A stretch of 64,000 nucleotides of DNA, from positions 18,315 through 82,314 of the forward strand of contig JAFTXQ010000005.1 in the NCBI GenBank assembly GCA_017461565.1, written 5' to 3'. Below, in pieces: positions 50,832-59,528 of the stretch; position 1 is the first letter of the stretch; the number at the start of each line of letters is the position of its first letter. Made by a program: the position numbers and the translations under genes. The notes below the pieces were generated by a model. The model was not told the origin of the DNA. It saw only the letters and a program-made list of their open reading frames with translations, and did not search any database. This stretch comes from Oscillospiraceae bacterium. Lineage in GTDB: Bacteria > Bacillota > Clostridia > Oscillospirales > Ruminococcaceae.

Positions 50832-52916
50832 TTGACGGTATCAAAACTGCATGAATACATGACGGACAAGATAGTACCCGAAAGCGTTGTTCCGCAGAAC
50901 ATCGCTGCTTGTCTGATGGAGGACAATCCTACTATCCCAGAGCTTGACGCCTTTACGTTCCTCAACCGTGTGAGAGCGCTTGGAATCGGATCTGCGGATT
51001 TTCTGTACCTGCTGAAAGGCTGCGGCGCACCCGAGGAAGCGATCGAAAAGATAGAAAGCAATCCCGCCATGAATCTGCAAACTCTGATAGTTACGCTTGA
51101 CGGATCGGGGCTTACTTCAAAGGACTACACCCGTATGCTGTACACGGCACGCCAGATGTGGGAGCGCACGCTCACGATGCAGATAAGCGATCTTGAGGAC
51201 GAAGAGGAAGAGCATATCCCCTCGCATTCCGAAATATCGGAAGAGACAGATGTCGATGAGTATGAAGATTTCACCGATAACACTGACTCCGAAAACGAAA
51301 CCGACGATCACGCCGAGTTTTCTGATGAGGTCGCAGACGATGAAACAAAAGCTGTGCCTGCCGTACACACAGGAAAGATCGCAGCGGCTGCCATAGGCGC
51401 CTGTGTTCTGCTGGGGCTTAGCTGCGCTATGGATCACTTTGAGCTGACAAAGCCGTCTGAGCCTGTTATAAATGCGCATTTTGCAGCCGATCACACCGAG
51501 ATATTCTCCAATATCTACACTGCCTACACGGCAGGAAAGCTTGGAGGCGAAAATTCGTTCTCCATCACTCCTGATGACAGCGAGCTTTTCGGCAAGCTGA
51601 TGATAAATCATCCCGAGGAGCTTGGAGTTCATAGCTTCGCCGGCTCTGCGGCAGCAGCCGAAAAGAACAGGATCACGATATACAACTCTATCGAAGACGC
51701 ACTCGTCACAAAGGCTATCATTTCTCCGCCCGAGGGTGCGCATTTTGTCGAAGTGTTCACACAAAACGACAAGCTGTATGCTATATTTTCTGACAGCAAC
51801 AACGCAGGCTTCACGGCATTCGACAGCAGCGGAAAGGCGCTTTTCAGTATGCATCAGGCAGGTGTTCTGACGGACATAGCGGTGGACGATACAGGCATCT
51901 CGCTTGGCACTGTGTATATCCCCGACTACAACAAAAGCTTCACCATTGACGACCACGAGGAATATATGCCCGTCATCTATCTTGACGGAAAGGGCAAGGT
52001 GCTTCCTGCATACAGCATTGCGCTGACCGACAGCACGAATGGATGCGGCTATGCAGTATACGGAAAATACGATCCCGAAACAGGTGCGGCATTGAGAACA
52101 GCCGCCGCACTGGGCGACCCTGTTTACTCTGACGCCGACGGCTTTATGGCAGTGCTGAAAAACGAGAGCGGCTATGATATCATCAGCGGATATACAGACG
52201 GCGGAGAGCTTGCGACTGCCGAGCTGACATCTGTCACAGCCTGTGATATGGGCGACAAAGAAATACTAGTGATTTCAGAAGATACCGACCCCACCGACAG
52301 CAGCACGCCTGCTACTGAGTCTGTCGCTAAAGTTATCGCAACGGCCGAAAAGGACGAAAACGACGCTGATATAATATATCTGAGAGGGCACGATATGGAG
52401 CCGATCTCGGCTATCGTCAATATTCCGTCGGAAATAAGCGCTCTGAGACTTGACGGCGATACACTGTACGTATATGGTGAAAACGGAGTGCAGATGGCAG
52501 CGGATATCTCCGACCCGAAATCTCCTGCACTTATTGAGTTTACTGATACATACGGAATAACAAAGGACGGTCTTGCACTCTGCGGCGAGGTTTCCGACAA
52601 GCTTGTCAGATTTACGCTTTATCAGATGGTCGATAATGAGATGAGGGAGATAAACAATTCCTCTAAAATAGTAAACGCTGTAGGCGAAGCTCCTGCGCTT
52701 GGCGGCGGAAACACGTTTTATATAGAGTCTGCCGAGCGCTGCGCTGCGGCATACACCTACTTTGACGGCGTATCGGTTGTCTCCGAGTTTGCGTTATTCG
52801 GCAAGAGCAACACCGCACACACATTGTTCGATGACAAGACGGGCTTCACATCCGCCGCTCTGATAAACGACCAGCTGCACCTCATTTACGACAGCAATTC
52901 TGTTATAATCAAATAA
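50832..52916 (+). CDS. Single-pass membrane protein with beta-rich extracytoplasmic domain, sigma-pair partner
   Basis: 694 residues from TTG 50832, chosen because AAAGGAGGG ends six bases before it. Cytoplasmic part (1-180): helical first 120 residues and a very acidic segment (about 120-175). One membrane helix at about 182-202 (IAAAAIGACVLLGLSCAM). The extracytoplasmic part (about 210-694) has repeated beta-strand stretches such as VEVFTQNDKLYAIFSDSNN and IAVDDTGISLGTVY, and looks like a beta-propeller. Probable membrane-linked regulator of the sigma-like factor upstream; function inferred only from order and topology. Confidence 0.65.
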   Translation: MTVSKLHEYMTDKIVPESVVPQNIAACLMEDNPTIPELDAFTFLNRVRALGIGSADFLYLLKGCGAPEEAIEKIESNPAMNLQTLIVTLDGSGLTSKDYTRMLYTARQMWERTLTMQISDLEDEEEEHIPSHSEISEETDVDEYEDFTDNTDSENETDDHAEFSDEVADDETKAVPAVHTGKIAAAAIGACVLLGLSCAMDHFELTKPSEPVINAHFAADHTEIFSNIYTAYTAGKLGGENSFSITPDDSELFGKLMINHPEELGVHSFAGSAAAAEKNRITIYNSIEDALVTKAIISPPEGAHFVEVFTQNDKLYAIFSDSNNAGFTAFDSSGKALFSMHQAGVLTDIAVDDTGISLGTVYIPDYNKSFTIDDHEEYMPVIYLDGKGKVLPAYSIALTDSTNGCGYAVYGKYDPETGAALRTAAALGDPVYSDADGFMAVLKNESGYDIISGYTDGGELATAELTSVTACDMGDKEILVISEDTDPTDSSTPATESVAKVIATAEKDENDADIIYLRGHDMEPISAIVNIPSEISALRLDGDTLYVYGENGVQMAADISDPKSPALIEFTDTYGITKDGLALCGEVSDKLVRFTLYQMVDNEMREINNSSKIVNAVGEAPALGGGNTFYIESAERCAAAYTYFDGVSVVSEFALFGKSNTAHTLFDDKTGFTSAALINDQLHLIYDSNSVIIK

Positions 52917-52960
52917 CGAAAACAGCTCCTGTGGCTTAATCGTTATACCTGTAAATAAGC

Positions 52961-52999
52961 AACTCCGGAGAAGCTGCAACTCTTCTCCGGAGTTTATTT
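52961..52999 (+). terminator. Intrinsic terminator
   Basis: Thirteen-bp stem AACTCCGGAGAAG with its complement, eight-base loop, then a T/A-rich tail (TATTTATT). Confidence 0.75.
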
Positions 53000-53018
53000 A
53001 TTATCGATATATCGGAAC

Positions 53019-53273
53019 TTACAGGTTTCTCAGGTTCTCAATTTCAATACCATTGCCATCAGGATTTTCCCTTTTATGCGCCTCTATTAATTTGTCACAT
53101 GGGAAATCACTACATTTACCACAATGAGGAAGTTCCTTACTTGCAGCACACGCATAAAGATCACATGTCCCCCAAAATGGACATCCTTTATGCACATGAC
53201 ATCCTGTACAGTTTTGTTCATCTTTGAATTTACAAGAATCACAATCAATACCGCAAACGCTGTAATTCGCCAT
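53019..53273 (-). CDS. DUF3795-family Cys-rich protein
   Basis: 84 residues with eleven cysteines in zinc- or iron-sulfur-like spacing: CGIDCDSC, CTGC, CPFWGTCDLYAC, CGKCSDFPC. This is the DUF3795 pattern; function unknown. ATG after AAAAGATAA, a weak site. Base use is more AT-rich than in the neighbours (for example TTT/AAT-rich codons), which may mean recent acquisition. Confidence 0.8.
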   Translation of the reverse strand: MANYSVCGIDCDSCKFKDEQNCTGCHVHKGCPFWGTCDLYACAASKELPHCGKCSDFPCDKLIEAHKRENPDGNGIEIENLRNL

Positions 53274-53316
53274 ATTATCTTTTCCTCTAAAAACCGATTC
53301 AGCTACCTCGTTTACA

Positions 53317-53347
53317 ACAGCCGCCTCAAGTATCCTGAGGCGGCTGT
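53317..53347. terminator. Hairpin downstream of pilT
   Basis: Stem ACAGCCGCCTCA/TGAGGCGGCTGT with a seven-base loop. T-runs are poor on both sides, so terminator activity is uncertain. Confidence 0.5.
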
Positions 53348-53368
53348 GATTTCAATATCTTAAAAACT

Positions 53369-54430
53369 TTATCTGCGTGTAAGCGACATCAGCTTCTTCT
53401 CCATCTCGGTAGAATCAGTGCAATACTCCATTGCTGTCTGATAGGAGATAGTTCCCGACTGATACAGCTTTGCAAGGCTGTCGTTGAGGGTGATCATACC
53501 CAGGCTGGTAGCTGACTGCATGATAGACTCCATCTGGGGGATCTTGTTGGTGCGGATGAGGTTCTTGACTGCGTCTGTACCAACCATTACTTCAACAGCG
53601 GCTACTCTGCCCTTGCCATCGGATGTGGGAACAAGGGACTGTGCAACGATACCCTGGATCATGTTGGCAAGCTGAGAACGTGTCTGCTCCTGTGCGTAAG
53701 TGGGGCAGGCGTCAATGATACGGTCGATGGTCTGCGCAGCACTGGATGTATGCAGTGTGCCGAACACCAGATGTCCTGTCTCGGCAGCGGTCATTGCGAG
53801 CGAGATAGTGTCGTAGTCACGCATCTCACCGATGAGGATAACATCGGGGTCCTCACGCAGTGCGCTCCTAAGTGCGGAGCTGAACGACGGCACATCCCTG
53901 CCGATCTCACGCTGATGGATGGTAGCCTTATTCTGTGAATAACGATACTCGATAGGATCTTCAATTGTGATGATATGACAGGCACGAGTCCTGTTGATGT
54001 ACTCTACCATAGCTGCAAGAGTCGTGGACTTACCTGCACCCGTGGGACCTGTAACCAGCACAAGACCACGGCGCTTCTTTGCGAAATCCAGAAGCACAGA
54101 AGGCATCTTAAGCTCCTCAAGGCTGGGGATCTCTGCATTAAGCAGACGAATACAAGCAGCAAGCTTTCCACCCTGACGGAATACGTTGACACGCTGTCTT
54201 GCGCCGTTTTTGAGCTCAAAGCTGAAATCGATGTCGTTACCCTCGGTCAGCAGCTTTTCCTGCTCTGCGGAAAGAATGGAAAGGATAGTGCGGTTTACTA
54301 CCTGATCGCTAAGCTCGGTATACTTGCGAAGCTCTCCGTTTACACGTACAACGGTGGGAGCGCCTACGGTAAGATGAATATCGGATGCCTTCATCTCTCT
54401 TGCCTGCATTATAAATTCTTCAAATGTCAT
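53369..54430 (-). CDS. pilT: PilT-type twitching ATPase
   Basis: Cytoplasmic hexameric ATPase of the type IV pilus/type II secretion family, retraction type, 353 residues. N-terminal PAS-like domain with ASDIHLTVGAPTVVRVNGEL, then Walker A VTGPTGAGKSTT, Asp box EDPIEYR, and the PilT-typical AIRGEML region as LIGEMRDYDTISLAMTAAETGH, then FGTLHTSSA. No pilin, PilB or PilC gene is near. Follows a CobU-like gene by 36 bp on the same transcript. Type IV pili of ruminococci take part in cellulose adhesion, a plausible role. Confidence 0.93.
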   Translation of the reverse strand: MTFEEFIMQAREMKASDIHLTVGAPTVVRVNGELRKYTELSDQVVNRTILSILSAEQEKLLTEGNDIDFSFELKNGARQRVNVFRQGGKLAACIRLLNAEIPSLEELKMPSVLLDFAKKRRGLVLVTGPTGAGKSTTLAAMVEYINRTRACHIITIEDPIEYRYSQNKATIHQREIGRDVPSFSSALRSALREDPDVILIGEMRDYDTISLAMTAAETGHLVFGTLHTSSAAQTIDRIIDACPTYAQEQTRSQLANMIQGIVAQSLVPTSDGKGRVAAVEVMVGTDAVKNLIRTNKIPQMESIMQSATSLGMITLNDSLAKLYQSGTISYQTAMEYCTDSTEMEKKLMSLTRR

Positions 54431-54466
54431 TATATAAAGTCCGTCCTTTCAAAAATGTAAGTTCAA

Positions 54467-55012
54467 TCACTTGATCTTGAACTGGATGCCGCTTGCGGAG
54501 AAATACACCTCGTCGCTCATATTTGCAATACGCTGGTTTACGTTTCCGAGTATCTCTCTGAAGATAGCCTGCGCACGGTTTTCGGGAGTAACGGAAAAGC
54601 CCGTCTCAAGCGTAATGATGATCATACTGCCGGATATCTCGTTGATACGCTCCTGCATTGATGTAACATCCGCAATAACACGCTTTTCAATAGACTTTTT
54701 GGTATCCTCATCCATATTGGCAGGATCAGCGCACATCTCATTTATAATGATCGAGGTATAGCTGCTGAGGCTGTCGAAAATGACGAACTTGTGATCCGTG
54801 AAATACTGAACGGGATCGTTGACCGCTCCTGTTACTATGTCCCACTCAACACCGTTCTTCTCGTTTCCGTAATTTATTCGGTTGAGCGTATCGGAGTCCA
54901 CTGCGTCGCCTGCACGAAGATACAGCACATAATCACAAGCGGAGAAATTGGTCACCGCCCATCTGCTCTTGCCGCTGGCAGCGCCGCCTGTGATCAAGAT
55001 ATTCTTAGACAT
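54467..55012 (-). CDS. Divergent CobU-like P-loop protein
   Basis: 181 residues with an N-terminal P-loop TGGAASGKSRWA as in adenosylcobinamide kinase/guanylyltransferase, and IFDSLSSYTSIIINEM in the position of the CobU Walker B (DCLTxW). The guanylylated His of the CobU motif (R-I-x-H-H-x-x-R) is absent; the equivalent stretch reads RINYGNEKNGVEW. So the guanylyltransferase step is doubtful, and no other cobalamin gene is near. ATG 55012 has AAAGGAAA upstream. First gene of a transcript with pilT; it may have been recruited to another nucleotide-dependent role. Confidence 0.6.
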   Translation of the reverse strand: MSKNILITGGAASGKSRWAVTNFSACDYVLYLRAGDAVDSDTLNRINYGNEKNGVEWDIVTGAVNDPVQYFTDHKFVIFDSLSSYTSIIINEMCADPANMDEDTKKSIEKRVIADVTSMQERINEISGSMIIITLETGFSVTPENRAQAIFREILGNVNQRIANMSDEVYFSASGIQFKIK

Positions 55013-55070
55013 ATACCGATTTCCTTTCACTTTAAATTATCAGACCGCCAAAGTGCGGTTTTATAGTAAC

Positions 55071-55099
55071 AGTATACCATTTTTTTTAACCGATGTAAA
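55071..55099 (-). promoter_or_regulatory. Promoter of the CobU-like/pilT unit
   Basis: Minus strand TTTACA (55099-55094), 17 bases, TATACT (55076-55071). A small ACCGC/GCGGT hairpin lies in the leader. Confidence 0.6.
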
Positions 55100-55200
55100 G
55101 AGTTTTTGTGAAAAAAATTACCCCCCTAATTTCAGCATAATACACAACACTGATTTTAAACTCCACCTCATAAATCATGGAACAGAAGCCTGACACAGCA

Positions 55201-55236
55201 AAAAAATCCGACCCGAATACTATCAGGTCGGATTTT
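55201..55236 (-). terminator. Intrinsic terminator after hydG
   Basis: Minus strand: stem AAAATCCGACC with its complement GGTCGGATTTT followed by further T, immediately after the hydG stop. Confidence 0.85.
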
Positions 55237-55239
55237 GTA

Positions 55240-56661
55240 TTAAAATCTGAAGTCTCGTCTTCCCTCTTTTTCGATCTGTACAAGGTAATCAGCTGCGATC
55301 TGACGCACCTTTTCCTTGGGAATGTTGTTAAGCTCCTTTTCTATCAGCGCTTCACCGATTTTTCGGGTCTCGGGACTTGCATAATCCATGAGGTATTCCT
55401 TAAGCGTCATAAGCGCATTTGGATGACAACAGTTCTGTATCTGTCCGCTCTTGCACAGACTCATAAAACGGTCGCCTGTTCTGCCCTCACGGTAGCAGGC
55501 TGTACAGAAGCTGGGGATATAGCCGAACTCCATCAGCCAGCGTACTACTTCATCAAGCGTTCTCTTGTCCGAAACGTCAAACTGCTCGCTGCACTCGTCC
55601 TCGGGCTCAGGCTCGCAATAGCCTCCGACGCTGGTGCGTGAAGCGCCGCTTATCTGCGAAACGCCAAGGCGGATGACCTTTTCACGTACTGCCTTGCTCT
55701 CACGGGTAGAGATTATCATGCCTGTGTAAGGAACTGAAATGCGGATAAGCGCACATATCTTTGCAAAGATATCGTCGCTTATACCGTTATCGAAGGTATC
55801 GGGATCGATATCATCGGCACGCTTGAGTCTGGGGACGCTGATGGTATGAGGTCCTACACCATGCACTGCCTCAAGATGCTCTGCGTGCATAAGAAGTCCT
55901 GCAAACTCGTACTTGTACAGCTCAAGCCCGAACAGAACACCCAGGCCTACATCATCGATACCGCCCTCCATTGCACGGTCCATTGCTTCTGTATGATAAG
56001 CGTAATCGTGCTTCGGTCCTGTGGGATGAAGCTGCTCGTAGCTCTCCTTGTTATATGTTTCCTGGAACAGGATGTATGTTCCTATTCCCGCATCGTGCAG
56101 CTTACGGTAGTTCTCAACCGTAGTTGCAGCGATATTTACATTCACACGACGGATAGCGCCGTTCTTATGCTTTATACTGTAAATAGTGTTGATACACTCC
56201 AATATGTACTCGATAGGATTGTTCTTGGGATCCTCGCCTGCTTCGATGGCAAGACGCTTGTGTCCCATATCCTGGAGCGCAATTACCTCACGCTTTACCT
56301 CTTCCTGAGTGAGCTTTTTGCGTGCGATATGCTTATTCTTAAGGTGATAGGGGCAGTAAACGCAGCCGTTTACGCAATAGTTCGAGAGATACAACGGCGC
56401 AAACATAACGATCCTGTTGCCATAGAAATCCTTTTTGATCTGTTCAGCAAGATCGAACATCTCAGCGATCTTTTCTTCGTTCTCGCAGGCAAGCAGCACA
56501 GAAGCTTCACGATGGGTAAGTCCCTTGCGCAGCTTTGCCTTTTCGATTATCTCGTCAATAAGTGCAAGGTTATCCTTGTTTTTTTCAGCATAGTCCAGTG
56601 TTTCTCGGATCTCAGCGTCAGATATGAATTCTTCCGCCTTGAGTGATTTGGGGTCGTACAT
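55240..56661 (-). CDS. hydG: [FeFe] hydrogenase maturase HydG
   Basis: Radical SAM tyrosine lyase that makes the CO and CN ligands of the hydrogenase H-cluster, 473 residues. N-terminal cluster motif NYCVNGCVYCPYH (C-x3-C-x2-C), and the C-terminal auxiliary-cluster cysteines in FCTACYREGRTGDRFM and the following CHPNALMTLKEYL region. Length and both clusters separate it from ThiH. Lies 16 bp downstream of hydE with its own ribosome site (AAAGGAC). hydF and the hydrogenase itself are not in the window. Confidence 0.94.
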   Translation of the reverse strand: MYDPKSLKAEEFISDAEIRETLDYAEKNKDNLALIDEIIEKAKLRKGLTHREASVLLACENEEKIAEMFDLAEQIKKDFYGNRIVMFAPLYLSNYCVNGCVYCPYHLKNKHIARKKLTQEEVKREVIALQDMGHKRLAIEAGEDPKNNPIEYILECINTIYSIKHKNGAIRRVNVNIAATTVENYRKLHDAGIGTYILFQETYNKESYEQLHPTGPKHDYAYHTEAMDRAMEGGIDDVGLGVLFGLELYKYEFAGLLMHAEHLEAVHGVGPHTISVPRLKRADDIDPDTFDNGISDDIFAKICALIRISVPYTGMIISTRESKAVREKVIRLGVSQISGASRTSVGGYCEPEPEDECSEQFDVSDKRTLDEVVRWLMEFGYIPSFCTACYREGRTGDRFMSLCKSGQIQNCCHPNALMTLKEYLMDYASPETRKIGEALIEKELNNIPKEKVRQIAADYLVQIEKEGRRDFRF

Positions 56662-56677
56662 AATTTTGTCCTTTCAT

Positions 56678-57727
56678 TCATTTACTGAATCTGATGTGAT
56701 CTCCCCTGTCGGTCACAAGCTTGTACCCTGTCGACTCAATGCGCCTGCGAAGCTCATTGACATTTTCGGCGGCCTCATCGCCTGAGCAAAGCTTGTTATC
56801 ATACAGGGAATATTTTTTTCTGACATCGTTCGGTGAAAGATTTGGCATCACGACGTTTGCCCCTGCCATTATGCCAAGCTCTCTGCCGTTTTCGGCAATA
56901 GTCCCCAGCGCAGTTGTCGCAGGAAGCAGCACATCGGGAAGCATCAGGCGTACTATGGACAACAGGAACAGCGTAAATTCAAGAGTTCCCGCCTTCTGAT
57001 TCCTGTACGGCGTGTCACAGTGCGGAATAAACGGGCCTATGCCCACCATTTCGGGCGAAAAGCTCTTGATAAAACGCAGATCCTTTACTATGCTCTCCGT
57101 GCTCTGATAAGGCGAACCTACCATAAAACCACAGCCGGTCTGATAACCGATCGATTTGAGATCAGAAAGGCACTCCATCCTGTGAGAAAGCTTAAGCTCC
57201 TTGGGATGCAGAATACCATAGTGATCGGCGTCGGCGGTCTCATGGCGAAGCAGATATCTGTCTGCGCCCGCATAATAAAGCTGTTTATAGCTGCCAAGGC
57301 TCCTTTCCCCTACCGACAGGGTCACTGCGCAATCCGGATATATCTCCTTAAGCGAAGACACGATGTCGCACAGCACATCATCGGTGAAATACGGATCCTC
57401 GCCGCCCTGGAGCACAAATGTACGAAATCCGAGCATATAGCCATTCTCAGCGCAGGAAAGTATTTCCTCTTTTGTAAGACGGTAGCGCTGCGCATTGTGA
57501 TTGCTCCTGCGAAGTCCGCAGTAAAGGCAGTCATTCCTGCAATATGACGTAAACTCTATCAGCCCACGCATGAATACTTTCTTCCCATACACTCTGTCAC
57601 GCAGCTCTGACGCTTCGGCAGCGAGCCGCTTAGCATCCTCGGGGGTGCGCTCATTGATAAGACAGCCCAGCTCTTCATCGGAGAGATCATGAAGATCGCA
57701 AAGCTTTGATATAAGTTCGTTATTCAC
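56678..57727 (-). CDS. hydE: [FeFe] hydrogenase maturase HydE
   Basis: Radical SAM enzyme of H-cluster assembly, 349 residues. Cluster motif SYCRNDCLYCGLRR (C-x3-C-x2-C), then FVLQGGEDPYF and SVGERS, typical of HydE; MGRSTP-like BioB features are absent. GTG start with AAAGGAGGGG upstream. First gene of hydE-hydG. It is preceded by a leader of about 175 bases holding two terminators and a possible antiterminator, so expression is likely controlled by attenuation. Confidence 0.93.
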   Translation of the reverse strand: MNNELISKLCDLHDLSDEELGCLINERTPEDAKRLAAEASELRDRVYGKKVFMRGLIEFTSYCRNDCLYCGLRRSNHNAQRYRLTKEEILSCAENGYMLGFRTFVLQGGEDPYFTDDVLCDIVSSLKEIYPDCAVTLSVGERSLGSYKQLYYAGADRYLLRHETADADHYGILHPKELKLSHRMECLSDLKSIGYQTGCGFMVGSPYQSTESIVKDLRFIKSFSPEMVGIGPFIPHCDTPYRNQKAGTLEFTLFLLSIVRLMLPDVLLPATTALGTIAENGRELGIMAGANVVMPNLSPNDVRKKYSLYDNKLCSGDEAAENVNELRRRIESTGYKLVTDRGDHIRFSK

Positions 57728-57756
57728 AGGACCCCTCCTTTCTGAATTAAGGCAAC

Positions 57757-57903
57757 AAAAAACGCCCTGTGAAAGGGCGTCGCAACACTAAAAAACCACC
57801 CTTAATGGGCGGACAGCCTGTCATGCATCGTACCTTTCACGTCAAATGGATTTCCGTGTCAGAAAAAATTCTGCTTTGGTGGAGGAACACCCACACCTCA
57901 GTC
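57757..57903 (-). ncRNA. Structured hydE leader with tandem terminators (attenuator or small RNA)
   Basis: Minus-strand RNA from about 57903. Terminator 1: CCGCCC (57812-57807), loop, GGGTGG (57801-57796), six T. Terminator 2: ACGCCCT-type stem (57780-57774 with 57768-57762), then T-run. GTGAAAGG (57840-57833) is perfectly complementary to CCTTTCAC (57776-57769) inside terminator 2, giving a possible antiterminator. Upstream hairpins include GTGG/CCAC, CAGAA/TTCTG and CACG/CGTG. It matches no riboswitch class I can recall (checked by eye against SAM, TPP, cobalamin, FMN, T-box and others). Confidence 0.65.
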
Positions 57904-57909
57904 ATTTAT

Positions 57910-57938
57910 ATTATATAACTTTTCAGAACGTTTGTCAA
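57910..57938 (-). promoter_or_regulatory. Consensus promoter of the hydE leader
   Basis: Minus strand TTGACA (57938-57933), 17 bases, TATAAT (57915-57910), a perfect consensus about 185 bp before the hydE start. Confidence 0.85.
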
Positions 57939-57947
57939 CACATACTA

Positions 57948-58520
57948 TCAGTCTTTTATAATTATTATAGGTATAGGTGGACAATTCGGACGATTTACAA
58001 ACGGCATCTCTACAACTGTATAACGATTGCTGTCGATAGTAGGGAGATATTCAAGCAGTGCATCATGCTCCTCGAAGCCCGTTTCCCTGCCGTAATATAT
58101 GATAAGCGACATGATACCGCCGCTTTTCAGGAGCCTCAGCCCCTTTTCGATAGCCTCAATGCTGGTTTCCTTGTGCGTGAAAATATTATGGTCGCCTTTG
58201 GGAAGCCATCCGAAATTGAATGTTATAAACGAAACACTGTTCTCCTCAAAAAGCTCATCCATTTCACTGTGGCTTTTAAGCAGCACATCAGCCCTGTGGG
58301 AAAGCCCGTTTTCCTGGAGCAGTGCTCTTGTGCTGTCCACCGCATCCTGCTGGATATCAAAAGCAGTCACGTGTCCGTTGTCGCCGACAAGCCTGCACAG
58401 ATGCAGAGTATCGTTTCCTCTGCCTGCGGTAGCGTCGATGCAGATATCGCCATCCTTTACGCTTTCATCTATAATGCGATTGATTATATTCAATGCGCTG
58501 AATGAATTCATTCTTCCCAT
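57948..58520 (-). CDS. mnmM: MnmM/YtqB-type tRNA methyltransferase
   Basis: SAM-dependent methyltransferase of 190 residues. Motif I is CIDATAGRGNDTLHL, motif II region VTAFDIQQDAV, and FNFGWLPKGDH is characteristic of the YtqB group, now known as MnmM, which completes mnm5s2U34 in tRNA of Gram-positive bacteria. C-terminus PPIPIIIIKD also fits. Start ATG after GGAGAAG. Twelve bp downstream of the AlkZ-related gene, so one operon. Confidence 0.82.
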   Translation of the reverse strand: MGRMNSFSALNIINRIIDESVKDGDICIDATAGRGNDTLHLCRLVGDNGHVTAFDIQQDAVDSTRALLQENGLSHRADVLLKSHSEMDELFEENSVSFITFNFGWLPKGDHNIFTHKETSIEAIEKGLRLLKSGGIMSLIIYYGRETGFEEHDALLEYLPTIDSNRYTVVEMPFVNRPNCPPIPIIIIKD

Positions 58521-58532
58521 ATTCTTCTCCGT

Positions 58533-59252
58533 TTATTTAATTAGTTTTTTCAGCAGCCTCTGATCGGCCTCGGGATAAAGCTCCGTCATCCGGTCAAGTA
58601 TGCGCTGAAATGACTCCTCGGGAGCCTCGCTGTATGCGGAAGTCACCGTATCATATCCCCATATTGCCTCGGGCGATGAATACACGGCAATCTTCCAGCC
58701 GTAGGTCTCTCCGTTCTTGTTACGGCGCTGTCTGAAATCCTTTGTCACAAGATAAGTCTGCATCTGAAGCTCTGTAAGTATCCCCTCAAAGTTCTTCTCT
58801 CCGCCCTTTCCAAAGCCTGCCATACGCTTTGCTTCATAGGAGAAAAGCTCCTGACCCTCCATGAACAGATCCATTATCAGCTTCTGGCGTGCAGTCGCCT
58901 TTCCGTCCTCCCAGCGTGAATCGAAATCATATCCGTCACGTCGGAAGTTCACAAAATACGGCAGCCACTTAAGCGAGATAAAACCCGCTCTCCTGCCGAA
59001 GAACTTGCCATAGGCTATCCTGCTGTCCCTTGCGATAAGCTCACGCCACAGCCAAGGATCACGCTCGTGATCAGTCCACCAATAATTAGGATTTGTCATC
59101 TCCTCAACGGAAAATCCAACTATATCGTTTTTGAACAACGGAAGAAACCCTATCTCGTTTATGCGGTCAATAAGAGCTTCAACGCTTTTCACACAGCAAG
59201 GATCGCTGTCAGAAACTCCACACATTATCCATTCGCCGTTTTCTGATTCCAT
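58533..59252 (-). CDS. AlkZ-related winged-helix protein
   Basis: 239 residues resembling the DNA glycosylase AlkZ/YcaQ-related family: NPNYWWTDHERDPWLWRE, AYGKFFGRRAGFISLKWLP and FRRDGYDFDSRWEDGKA. The QxQ or QxD catalytic motif of AlkZ proper is not seen, so glycosylase activity is not assumed. Own promoter upstream; first gene before mnmM. Confidence 0.6.
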   Translation of the reverse strand: MESENGEWIMCGVSDSDPCCVKSVEALIDRINEIGFLPLFKNDIVGFSVEEMTNPNYWWTDHERDPWLWRELIARDSRIAYGKFFGRRAGFISLKWLPYFVNFRRDGYDFDSRWEDGKATARQKLIMDLFMEGQELFSYEAKRMAGFGKGGEKNFEGILTELQMQTYLVTKDFRQRRNKNGETYGWKIAVYSSPEAIWGYDTVTSAYSEAPEESFQRILDRMTELYPEADQRLLKKLIK

Positions 59253-59284
59253 TTCGCACCTCTTTGATCAGTTTAATGAATAAT

Positions 59285-59313
59285 ATTATATGGCTTTTTT
59301 GCAGGATTGTCAA
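59285..59313 (-). promoter_or_regulatory. Consensus promoter of the AlkZ-related/mnmM unit
   Basis: Minus strand TTGACA (59313-59308), 17 bases, TATAAT (59290-59285). Confidence 0.8.
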
Positions 59314-59383
59314 CCCGTCACTGTTTATGAACGAAGCCACGAACGTAAATATGTATTTTTTTCAATTTAAGGTACTATAATAC

Positions 59384-59412
59384 TTGATATTTCCACGGAA
59401 ATATGATATACT
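59384..59412 (+). promoter_or_regulatory. Promoter of the OPT/pqqD unit
   Basis: TTGATA (59384-59389), 17 bases, TATACT (59407-59412). A leader of about 110 bases follows, with an AAATGCA/TGCATTT stem and T-run at 59413-59446 that might attenuate. Confidence 0.6.
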
Positions 59413-59528
59413 AAATGCAGGTTTTTTTCTGGCAGTTGCATTTTTGACCGTGAGCGTCCTCTGTAAAAATTACTTTTCGGCACTTTCCGCTCCCGAAAAT
59501 GCATCAAAATAACAGATTGGAGAATTAA

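Noticed and set aside
57790-57812. AAGGGTGG in the hydE leader read as a T-box
   Set aside because: The bases after it are a T-run, not ACCGCG, there is no stem I/specifier architecture, and hydE is not a typical T-box target; it is better explained as the 3' arm of terminator 1.
57838-57906. 22-codon leader peptide at the hydE transcript start
   Set aside because: Its ATG sits at the predicted transcription start without a ribosome site and shows no codon run.
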